NCBI GenBank assembly: GCA_050694015.1
Contig: JBOGWY010000304.1
Location: 1 to 6,189, forward strand
DNA: 6,189 bases
Direction: 5' to 3'
Source of the DNA: JBOGWY01 sp050694015
GTDB lineage: Bacteria; Actinomycetota; CADDZG01; WHSQ01
Shown here: piece after piece, positions 1 through 5,662 of the stretch
Position numbering within the stretch: the first letter of the stretch is position 1
Layout: every line of letters starts with the position of its first letter
Notes under the pieces: generated by a model
Told to the model about the DNA's origin: nothing
Database searches by the model: none
Seen by the model: the letters and a program-made list of their open reading frames with translations, nothing else
Program-made: the position numbers and the translations under genes

Positions 1-780
1 GTCGATGACACGATTCGCCAGATCGTTCATCGAGATCTCTTGCGTGCCTCCGAGATTGAAGACCTTGCCGTAGGCCTCGGGATTGTTCATGAGCTCGATC
101 ATCCCGTTGACAACGTCAACGACGAAACAGAAGCAACGCGTTTGCGATCCGTCGCCGTAAACCGTTATGGGCTCGCCGCGGATCGCCTGGCTCACGAAGC
201 GCGGGATCACCATGCCGTAGTGGCCGGTCTGTCGCGGCCCGACCGTGTTGAAGAGCCGGACGATCACCGTCTCGAGGCCCTTCTCCTTCCAGTAGGTGTA
301 GGCGAGGATCTCGTCGATTGCCTTCGCCTCCGAGTACGACCACCGGCTCTTCAGCGGCGAGCCGAGGATGCGGTCGTCTTCCTCCCCGAGGCGATCGGAT
401 GTGTTCTTCCCGTAGATCTCGCTCGTCGACGCGACCAGCACTCGGGCGCCGTACTTGTGCGCCTTCTCGAAGACGGTCTCCGAACCGCGGATGTTGGTCG
501 CCAGGCTCTCGAGGGGCTTCTCGACGATGAGGTTCACGCCGACGGCGGCGGCGAGATGGAACACGGCATCGGAACGAGCCACGACGTCGTCGACGAGATC
601 GGCGTTCAGGATCGAGCCGAGCACGAACTCGAAATTGCGGTGTCCCATCAGGTGCTCGATGTTCTCGTAGCGGCCCGTGGAGATGTTGTCGAGCGCGATC
701 ACGCGGTGCCCGCGCTCGATCAACAGGTCACAGAGGTGTGACCCGATGAAGCCCGCTCCGCCGGTAACAAGGATGTTCAT
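1..780 (-). CDS. NAD-dependent epimerase/dehydratase, extended SDR family (3' end outside window)
   Basis: The frame is open from an ATG at 780-778 to the left edge: 260 codons without a stop. Family members are usually about 310-330 residues, so roughly 50-70 are missing. The N-terminus carries the Rossmann NAD(P)-binding motif TGGAGFIG (residues 6-13), with D31 after the second strand as expected for an NAD enzyme. The active site is visible as S118-T119-S120 and Y149-S-E-A-K153 (YxxxK). Further family hallmarks are RLFNTVGPR (175-183) and YGDGSQTR (208-215). The last stretch and the GPR-TGxYGMVxPRF pattern resemble UDP-glucuronate decarboxylases and GalE-like or GDP-mannose dehydratase-like enzymes; sequence alone does not settle the substrate. 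It is a cytosolic nucleotide-sugar enzyme by family. It is divergent from the sugar dehydrogenase gene, which could supply a UDP-uronic acid substrate (inference). The start is fixed by an excellent ribosome binding site. Confidence 0.9.
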   Translation of the reverse strand, partial: MNILVTGGAGFIGSHLCDLLIERGHRVIALDNISTGRYENIEHLMGHRNFEFVLGSILNADLVDDVVARSDAVFHLAAAVGVNLIVEKPLESLATNIRGSETVFEKAHKYGARVLVASTSEIYGKNTSDRLGEEDDRILGSPLKSRWSYSEAKAIDEILAYTYWKEKGLETVIVRLFNTVGPRQTGHYGMVIPRFVSQAIRGEPITVYGDGSQTRCFCFVVDVVNGMIELMNNPEAYGKVFNLGGTQEISMNDLANRVID

Positions 781-781
781 C

Positions 782-791
782 GATCACCTCC
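782..791 (-). promoter_or_regulatory. Strong Shine-Dalgarno for the left SDR gene
   Basis: On the minus strand the sequence reads GGAGGTGATC, then one base, then ATG. All ten bases are complementary to the standard bacterial 16S rRNA 3' end (anti-Shine-Dalgarno). GGAGG lies 6 nt before the ATG. This decides the start at 780 and predicts efficient translation. It is clearly better than the start sites of the other genes here. Confidence 0.85.
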
Positions 792-814
792 AGCTTTCGT
801 CGCGTTTTCGCGCC

Positions 815-826
815 CATACTAGAATG
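815..826. promoter_or_regulatory. Near-palindromic -10-like element between divergent genes
   Basis: CATACTAGAATG is a 12-bp dyad with a CTAG centre and a single mismatched pair; it is the most A/T-rich patch of the spacer. Read on the plus strand it offers CATACT as a -10-like hexamer. On the minus strand it offers CATTCT or TAGTAT. This would place transcription starts about 45-50 nt before the dehydrogenase ATG (875) and about 30 nt before the SDR ATG (780). No good -35 hexamer is visible on either side, so this is a weak call. A protein-binding operator is an alternative. Confidence 0.35.
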
Positions 827-854
827 ACGCTCTCGCCACATCCCTACTCCGCGC

Positions 855-859
855 AGGAG
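855..859 (+). promoter_or_regulatory. Probable ribosome binding site of the nucleotide-sugar dehydrogenase gene
   Basis: AGGAG lies 15 nt upstream of the ATG at 875, which is longer than ideal. The only other upstream in-frame ATG outside the neighbouring gene, at 824, has no purine-rich sequence before it and sits inside the -10-like dyad. On balance the 875 start is preferred. Confidence 0.4.
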
Positions 860-874
860 TCCCAAGCCGAAAAC

Positions 875-2179
875 ATGAGCCGATTCGACGATTTACGCCG
901 CCGCATCGAGAACCGCGATGCGATGATCGGGGTCATCGGTCTGGGCTACGTGGGTCTGCCCGTCGCGGTTTCGTTCGCCGAGGCCGGCTACAAGGTCCAC
1001 GGCATCGATCTCCGCCAGGAGAAGGTCGATCTGCTCGAGCAAGGGAGGTCGCACCTGCGCGATGTACCCGACGAGCGCATCGCCCCATTGCGCGAATCGG
1101 GTCACCTGCGCGCGAGCGTCTCGTTCGACCCGATCCGAGACGCCGACGCGGTGATCATCTCCGTGCCGACGCCGATCGCGAAGGGTGCTCCGGATCTGTC
1201 GAGCGTCGTGTTCGCCGGCGAAGAGCTGGGCAAGGTAATGAAGCCGGACTCGATCTTCATCCTTGAGTCCACGACCTATCCCGGCACGACCGACGAGTTG
1301 CTGCAGCCTTTGCTCGAAGCGGGCGGACGGAAGGTGGGAGAGGATTTCCTGCTCGCGTATTCGCCCGAGCGCATCGACCCGGGCAACCCGGTCTACGACT
1401 TCAACGACATCCCCAAGGTCGTCGGCGGCGTCGACGAGATCTCGACGGAGATCGCCGCGCTGCTCTACGAACAGGTGGTGCCGAAGGTGGTCACCGTCTC
1501 CGGCCCGCGCGAGGCCGAGCTCGCGAAGCTGATCGAGAACACGTTTCGTCACGTGAACATCGCGCTCGTAAACGAGCTCGCGATCTACTCGAACGAGATG
1601 GGCATCGACATCTGGGAAGCGATCGAGGCAGCCGCGACGAAACCGTTCGGCTACATGCCGTTCTGGCCGTCGCCGGGCTGGGGCGGCCACTGCATCCCGC
1701 TCGATCCTGCGTATCTGTCGTGGCGCGTGCGCCAGCACCGCGCGCACGAGATCCGCTTCATCGAACTCGCGCAGGCGATCAACTCGGAGATGCCGCGTTA
1801 CACGGTCGATCGGATCAGCCTGTTGCTCAACGATCGCGGCAAGTCGGTGCGTAACGCCAAGATTCTCGGGGTCGGCGTCGCCTACAAGGGCGGGACCGAG
1901 GACACGCGCGAGTCGGCCGGCGAGAAGGTCCTCGCGACGCTGATCCTGCGCGGCGCGACCGTGAACTACCACGACCCCCTCGTCCCCTCGGTCGACATCG
2001 GCGGCAAGCCGATGGAATCGACGGCCTTGACGGAAGATGCCCTTCACGAGCAAGACCTCGTTGTGATCCTCGTACCGCAGGCCGGCGTGGACTGGGAGCT
2101 GATTGCGGCCAACGCACCGATGGTGCTCGATTGTTGCAACGCGCTGCAACGTCGCGGCGACAACATCGTCCGCCTCTGA
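875..2179 (+). CDS. Nucleotide-sugar 6-dehydrogenase (UDP-GlcNAc 6-dehydrogenase, WbpA/TviB-like)
   Basis: The 434-residue product matches the usual length of about 430-440 for the UDP-glucose/GDP-mannose dehydrogenase family. These cytosolic enzymes oxidise C6 of a nucleotide sugar to a carboxylate in two NAD-dependent steps. The N-terminal Rossmann domain has GLGYVG at residues 22-27. AYSPERIDPGN and IPKVVGG follow. The catalytic set is present: K218 and N222 (AKLIEN), then C273 and D277 in GGHCIPLDP. The C-terminal UDP-binding domain has YKGGTEDTRES (337-347). NIALVNELA, AATKPFG and PSPGWGGHCIP are typical of the WbpA/TviB group acting on UDP-GlcNAc, rather than of UDP-glucose dehydrogenase; a ManNAc enzyme (WecC) is less likely. 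The ATG at 875 leaves the usual 15-20 residues before the Rossmann strand; ATG 824 would add 17. Its TGA shares its A with the ATG of the epimerase gene, so translation is probably coupled. Confidence 0.93.
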   Translation: MSRFDDLRRRIENRDAMIGVIGLGYVGLPVAVSFAEAGYKVHGIDLRQEKVDLLEQGRSHLRDVPDERIAPLRESGHLRASVSFDPIRDADAVIISVPTPIAKGAPDLSSVVFAGEELGKVMKPDSIFILESTTYPGTTDELLQPLLEAGGRKVGEDFLLAYSPERIDPGNPVYDFNDIPKVVGGVDEISTEIAALLYEQVVPKVVTVSGPREAELAKLIENTFRHVNIALVNELAIYSNEMGIDIWEAIEAAATKPFGYMPFWPSPGWGGHCIPLDPAYLSWRVRQHRAHEIRFIELAQAINSEMPRYTVDRISLLLNDRGKSVRNAKILGVGVAYKGGTEDTRESAGEKVLATLILRGATVNYHDPLVPSVDIGGKPMESTALTEDALHEQDLVVILVPQAGVDWELIAANAPMVLDCCNALQRRGDNIVRL

Positions 2180-3093
2180 TGCGCGCTCTTGTCACCGGCG
2201 GTGCCGGCTTCATCGGCTCATCGATCGCTCGTAAGCTGTTGGAACGCGGCGACGAGGTCGTCATCCTCGACAACCTCATGGGTGGTTTCCGCGAGTCGGT
2301 TCCCGACGGCGCGGAGTTTATCGAAGGGGATCTGCGCGATCCGGCAGATCTTGAGCGAGCCGTCGCGGCGGCCGAGGTCGTTTTCCATGAGGCCGCCATC
2401 CGGAGCGTTCCTCGATCTCTTGATGAGCCTTCGCTCGTACACGACTCGAACGTCACCGGGACCTTGAATCTGTTGATCGCCGCAGAGGAAGCCGGCGCTC
2501 GCAGGTTGGTGTACGCCTCGAGCTCGAGCCTGTACGGGGGCGCGTTCGAAGGCCCCAGCCGAGAGGACATGACGCCCAACCCACTCTCGCCGTACGCGGT
2601 GAGCAAGCTCGCCGGCGAGCACTACTGCCGTGTGTGGTCGAGCCTCGGGCGCCTGCCCACGGTCTGCCTCCGCTACTTCAATGTTTTCGGACCAGGGCAG
2701 AGCCCCGAGTCCAAGTACGCCGCGGTGTTTCCCGCGTTCATCTCCGCACTGAAGCATGACGAGGCTCCCGACATCCACGGCGACGGCGAGCAATCCCGAG
2801 ACTTCACGTTCATCGACGACGTCGTCCGGGCGAATCTGCTGGCGGCCGAGGCTGCGGGAGCTGAGGGGGCCGTGATGAACGTTGCTGGCGGTAGACCGCG
2901 GACGGTCAACGAGGTCTTCCGGTCGATCTCTGGAGCCCTCGGCAAAGACCTCGAGCCTCGTCACGTCGCGCCGCGCGAGGGTGACATCCGGCACTCTCAC
3001 GCTGACGCGGCGCGCGTGCGTGAACTCCTGGGCTGGCACGTCGAGTCCGACTGGGCGACGGCCGTCAAGCAGACCGTGGAGTGGTTCGCCTAA
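2179..3093 (+). CDS. UDP-sugar C4-epimerase, extended SDR (WbpP/TviC/GalE-like)
   Basis: This 304-residue extended SDR starts at the ATG overlapping the preceding TGA (TGATG). It has TGGAGFIG at 6-13 for NAD binding, D31-N32 after the second strand, and HEAAIRSVPRS, close to the HQAALxSVPRS element of WbpP/TviC-type UDP-HexNAc(A) epimerases. The active site is a serine run (S114-S117, then LYG) and Y139-AVS-K143. LRYFNVFGP, KYAAVFPAF and SRDFTFIDDV are also family features. By family it inverts C4 through a 4-keto intermediate with bound NAD. Paired with a UDP-GlcNAc-type 6-dehydrogenase, it most likely converts UDP-GlcNAcA to UDP-GalNAcA, or UDP-GlcNAc to UDP-GalNAc beforehand (inference). 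Plain UDP-glucose/galactose epimerase is the alternative. The usual GPRQDP reads GPGQSP here. The start has no separate Shine-Dalgarno. Its stop overlaps that of the convergent membrane-protein gene. Confidence 0.9.
   Translation: MRALVTGGAGFIGSSIARKLLERGDEVVILDNLMGGFRESVPDGAEFIEGDLRDPADLERAVAAAEVVFHEAAIRSVPRSLDEPSLVHDSNVTGTLNLLIAAEEAGARRLVYASSSSLYGGAFEGPSREDMTPNPLSPYAVSKLAGEHYCRVWSSLGRLPTVCLRYFNVFGPGQSPESKYAAVFPAFISALKHDEAPDIHGDGEQSRDFTFIDDVVRANLLAAEAAGAEGAVMNVAGGRPRTVNEVFRSISGALGKDLEPRHVAPREGDIRHSHADAARVRELLGWHVESDWATAVKQTVEWFA
3090..3093. other. Tail-to-tail overlap of two convergent stop codons
   Basis: The plus-strand epimerase ends with TAA at 3091-3093, and the minus-strand membrane-protein gene ends with TAG read from 3092 to 3090. 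The genes therefore overlap by 4 bp and have no intergenic space. Any terminator must lie within the 3' end of the opposite coding sequence. Confidence 0.9.
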
Positions 3094-4421
3094 GAGCCGA
3101 CGCGCTTGCGTCGCCAGGCGACGATCCGAACGACACCGAATCCGGCGAGCAACGCGATCACCCAAACGAATTCACCGCGGTGCCGGTACGCGGTGCCTAG
3201 GTTTCCCTCAGTGAGCGCATAGACGAACAGCGTTGCCGTCCCGGCTGTTAGGGGGAATGCCAACAGGTCGCGATGTCGCCATGCCGCGGAGAGCCCGATC
3301 GCTGCGAGCAGAAGGATGGGGTACCAGACGAGCGTCTCGAGGCGCGCCAGGTTCAAGCTGGTGCTGTCGCTCGATGTCCACGGGAATGGTTCGAACAACA
3401 TCGCCGTGAGGCCGCGCGGCAGGTGTCGGAAACTGGGCGCGAGCGTTTTCTCGCCTTCGAGTTCGATCATCTCCGGGGCGGCATCCTCGCGGAGCTGCGC
3501 GGCGCGCCTCCGCAGAATCTCGGCTCGTTCGCCAGTGGCCTCGCTCGCTTGTCGCTCAAGCTCTTGAGCCTCTTTGATCTCGGAGGGCAGTTCGACGAAC
3601 GCACTTTCGGCGTTCTCGGCATTGAGGACGCGCATCTGGTTTGGATTGGCGCCGGTGATCAGATCTATCCCGGCGGGTCCGAATCCGACCGCCAAGGGCA
3701 ATGCGATCGCCAATACCAAACTGCCGGCGATGCGAGACGCCGTCGGCCGGGCGAGGGCGGCGGCGATCGGCACAGCCCAGCACGCGATCACGAAACTGTG
3801 CTGACGAGTGTAAGCAAGGAGGATCAGGAATATGCCGGTGAGGACTCCATACAAGAAGAGCTTGCGACCCTCAGCTTTCATGCTGCGCAAGATGAACAGG
3901 GCCAGGCATGTGTAGAGCAACCACACCATCGCGTCCTTTAGCGTGACGGCCGACCAGAACACCTGGGACGGAAGCAGGGCCAGGATCAATCCGGGAACCA
4001 GTGCGAGCCTGCGCAGGGCGTATCTGGCAAGCACGATCGTCATGGCGGCGGCCTCTGCGCCGAGCAGGCCCACGTAGAGGCCGCCAAGGAACACTGAAGG
4101 AGACAGGAGCCAGTACAGGGCCCGAAGCGGGAGCAGGAAGGTGGCGGTTCTCCAGAACAACCCAACCGTGAAATCGTCCCAGTTAGCGGTGTCGTCCTCC
4201 GCCATCGCTCGAGCCATCTCGTGATACGTGAGGCTGTCGGGTTGGATGAGAGCGCCATCGAAGAGATTGTTGGCGATCAATGCGACCAGGACGCGTGCCG
4301 CAAACGCGATAAGGAACGTAAACAGGACAGGGTGTGCTTCGATCGTCGCCCACACGGAACCCAAGGTGGAACGGTTGTGATGGGCTTCCGCTGCCCGCGC
4401 GCTTACGCTCGCGTCACTCAA
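3090..4421 (-). CDS. Multispanning membrane protein, GT-C glycosyltransferase-like
   Basis: The 443-residue product has about 10-11 predicted membrane segments by eye (around 31-51, 92-110, 111-133, 140-156, 160-178, 187-204, 207-225, 231-247, 366-381, 386-402, 417-435). An acidic DSLTY (62-66) follows the first membrane segment, as in PMT/ArnT-type GT-C enzymes, whose early extracytoplasmic loop carries the catalytic Asp. Other apparent motifs are ALLPSQVFWSAVTLKDA (148-164), a loop with LPRGL and FEPFPW (334-348), and EGNLGTAYRHR (405-415). I recall this set from uncharacterised membrane proteins of glycan loci, sometimes annotated as family 39 glycosyltransferases. Residues 278-315 form a charged, probably helical stretch within a long loop (about 250-365). 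A polymerase-like role cannot be excluded. The start is TTG (4421-4419); an in-frame TGA lies two codons before it, and the ribosome binding site is weak. TTG 20 codons in and GTG 23 codons in are alternatives without better signals. Confidence 0.75.
   Translation of the reverse strand: MSDASVSARAAEAHHNRSTLGSVWATIEAHPVLFTFLIAFAARVLVALIANNLFDGALIQPDSLTYHEMARAMAEDDTANWDDFTVGLFWRTATFLLPLRALYWLLSPSVFLGGLYVGLLGAEAAAMTIVLARYALRRLALVPGLILALLPSQVFWSAVTLKDAMVWLLYTCLALFILRSMKAEGRKLFLYGVLTGIFLILLAYTRQHSFVIACWAVPIAAALARPTASRIAGSLVLAIALPLAVGFGPAGIDLITGANPNQMRVLNAENAESAFVELPSEIKEAQELERQASEATGERAEILRRRAAQLREDAAPEMIELEGEKTLAPSFRHLPRGLTAMLFEPFPWTSSDSTSLNLARLETLVWYPILLLAAIGLSAAWRHRDLLAFPLTAGTATLFVYALTEGNLGTAYRHRGEFVWVIALLAGFGVVRIVAWRRKRVGS
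3098..3123. terminator. Pair of mutually exclusive GC-rich hairpins, possible bidirectional terminator
   Basis: CGACGC (3098-3103), loop GCTT and GCGTCG (3108-3113) form a perfect 6-bp stem starting 5 nt after the epimerase stop. The downstream arm also lies in a second perfect inverted repeat, CGTCGCC-A-GGCGACG (3109-3123), so only one hairpin can form at a time. Both are symmetric and could form in transcripts from either strand. No T-tract follows on either side, so this is not a classical intrinsic terminator. The region also encodes the Arg/Lys-rich C-terminus of the membrane protein, and the repeats may be a by-product of that codon use. Confidence 0.3.
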
Positions 4422-4426
4422 GAGTC

Positions 4427-4444
4427 ATCGATTCCGGAATTGAT
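4427..4444. promoter_or_regulatory. 18-bp imperfect palindrome in the divergent spacer
   Basis: ATCGATTCCGGAATTGAT has a perfect 10-bp core, ATTCCGGAAT, and arms that match at eight of nine positions. It sits 5 nt upstream of the TTG start of the membrane-protein gene and about 72 nt upstream of the GT4 gene. It has the size and symmetry of a dimeric repressor site and could govern one or both divergent genes. It also overlaps the place where the minus-strand ribosome binding site should be. No clear -35/-10 promoter pair is visible in this 95-bp spacer. Confidence 0.35.
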
Positions 4445-4516
4445 AGTCATGTATGAGATGCCGCTCCCCAGACCGCACAGTACTCGTTTTCCGGCGTTCG
4501 TCGGCGTCGTGTCGCG

Positions 4517-5662
4517 ATGACGCGCGATCGTCTCATCGTCGCGCATGTCATCACCGGACTCGAGGTCGGCGGGGCCGAAACCGTTCTGCTTCGACTCCTT
4601 AGTCATATGGACCGCGCGCGCATCGCGAGCCGCGTGATCTCGCTTGGTTCGGTGGGAAAGATAGGACCTCGCATCGAGGAGTTGGGGGTCCCTGTCGTAG
4701 CTCTGGGCCGGGACAGGTTTCGGAGGAATCTTCCCGTATCACGGCGACTGTTCGCTGCGTTGCGTGAAACACGGCCCGACGTGGTTCAGACCTGGATGTA
4801 TCACGCCGACTATGTCGGCGGCATCGGGGCCTGGCTCGCACGCGGCAGCGCAGTTGCGTGGGGGTTGCACACCGGACCGGTCCCACCGGATCCATCGCTG
4901 GCCATGCGTGTCGGACTGAAGGTCAATGCCCGACTGTCGCACTTCGTCCCCGACACGATCGTCTGTTGTGCCGGCGCTACACAGCGCGTACATGCTGATC
5001 TTGGTTATAGCTCACGCAAGATGGTCGTGATCCCGAATGGGTTCGCCGAACCGCCGGTGTTTCCGAACGCGGGGGAACATCTGAAGCGCACCATCGGCGT
5101 ATCCCCCGACAGCGTCCTGATAGGGCGCGTCGCTCGATGGCATCCACAGAAGGACCACGAAACGCTGATCGCCGCATGCGAACTCGTACGCCGTCAATCG
5201 GCCGATGTGCATCTCGTTCTGGTGGGGGAGGGGATGACGGAGCAGAACGTAGAGCTGCACGGTTGGGTGAGCGGCCGCGGCCTCACCGGTTCTGTCCACT
5301 ACCTCGGAGCGCGCGATGACGTGGACCGGCTTAACGCGGGTTTCGATGTCGCAGCGTCCTCCTCGTCCTACGGCGAGGCTTTCCCGCTCGTTTTGGGCGA
5401 GGCAATGGCGACGGGAACGCCTGTGGTGTCCACGGACGTCGGCGACTCAGGCGTCCTTATCGACGATCCCTCCCGGGTCGTGTCTCCCGGCGACCCCGGG
5501 TCTCTTGCAAACGCTCTGACCAAGGTCGTCACGCTCGATCCGGCGTCGCGCGGCCGGCTGGGAGAACGTGACAAGAAGCGTGTGCTCGGGACCTTCAGTC
5601 TCGACAGGATGATCGAGGCCTACACGTCGCTTTACGAACGGCTCGCGCGCGAGCATCGATGA
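4517..5662 (+). CDS. Glycosyltransferase, GT4 family (GT-B fold)
   Basis: The 381-residue product is the standard length for a GT4 retaining glycosyltransferase, a cytosolic enzyme that moves a sugar from a nucleotide donor to a lipid-linked or growing glycan. The N-terminal acceptor domain begins with HVITGLEVGGAE, whose GGAE (18-21) is typical. The linker has VIPNGF (171-176). The C-terminal donor domain has R207 and K212 (ARWHPQK), the pair that usually contacts donor phosphates, then LVGEG, and an EX7E motif at E287 and E295 in EAFPLVLGE, followed by GTPVVSTDVG. No key residue is missing, so it should be active. Donor and acceptor cannot be read from sequence. The ATG at 4517 is the first possible start after an in-frame TGA at 4454; no Shine-Dalgarno is visible. 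It overlaps the next gene by ATGA, so the two are probably co-transcribed and translationally coupled. Confidence 0.93.
   Translation: MTRDRLIVAHVITGLEVGGAETVLLRLLSHMDRARIASRVISLGSVGKIGPRIEELGVPVVALGRDRFRRNLPVSRRLFAALRETRPDVVQTWMYHADYVGGIGAWLARGSAVAWGLHTGPVPPDPSLAMRVGLKVNARLSHFVPDTIVCCAGATQRVHADLGYSSRKMVVIPNGFAEPPVFPNAGEHLKRTIGVSPDSVLIGRVARWHPQKDHETLIAACELVRRQSADVHLVLVGEGMTEQNVELHGWVSGRGLTGSVHYLGARDDVDRLNAGFDVAASSSSYGEAFPLVLGEAMATGTPVVSTDVGDSGVLIDDPSRVVSPGDPGSLANALTKVVTLDPASRGRLGERDKKRVLGTFSLDRMIEAYTSLYERLAREHR

Noticed and set aside
40..741. 233-codon plus-strand frame at the left end
   Set aside because: It lies opposite the SDR gene, whose Rossmann and YxxxK motifs and ribosome binding site are clear. 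The frame shows no domain of its own.
677..874. Upstream extension of the dehydrogenase frame to an ATG at 677
   Set aside because: It would overlap about 100 bp of the divergent SDR gene and add 66 residues that no family member has. The start at 875 gives the normal length.
893..2149. 418-codon open frame on the minus strand opposite the dehydrogenase gene
   Set aside because: It is antisense to a gene with complete catalytic motifs. Its translation is rich in Arg, Asp, Val and His with no recognisable domain, as expected for a shadow frame in high-GC DNA.
2218..3165. 315-codon minus-strand frame opposite the epimerase
   Set aside because: It is a shadow frame. It also overlaps the true end of the membrane-protein gene in another frame and has no recognisable motif.
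3273..3941. 222-codon plus-strand frame opposite the membrane-protein gene
   Set aside because: Its composition is hydrophilic and low in motif content. The minus-strand reading has well-formed membrane helices and family motifs.
4418..4606. 62-codon minus-strand frame spanning the second divergent spacer
   Set aside because: It overlaps the start of the GT4 gene and ends at the membrane-protein start. No good ribosome binding site and no homology are recognisable.
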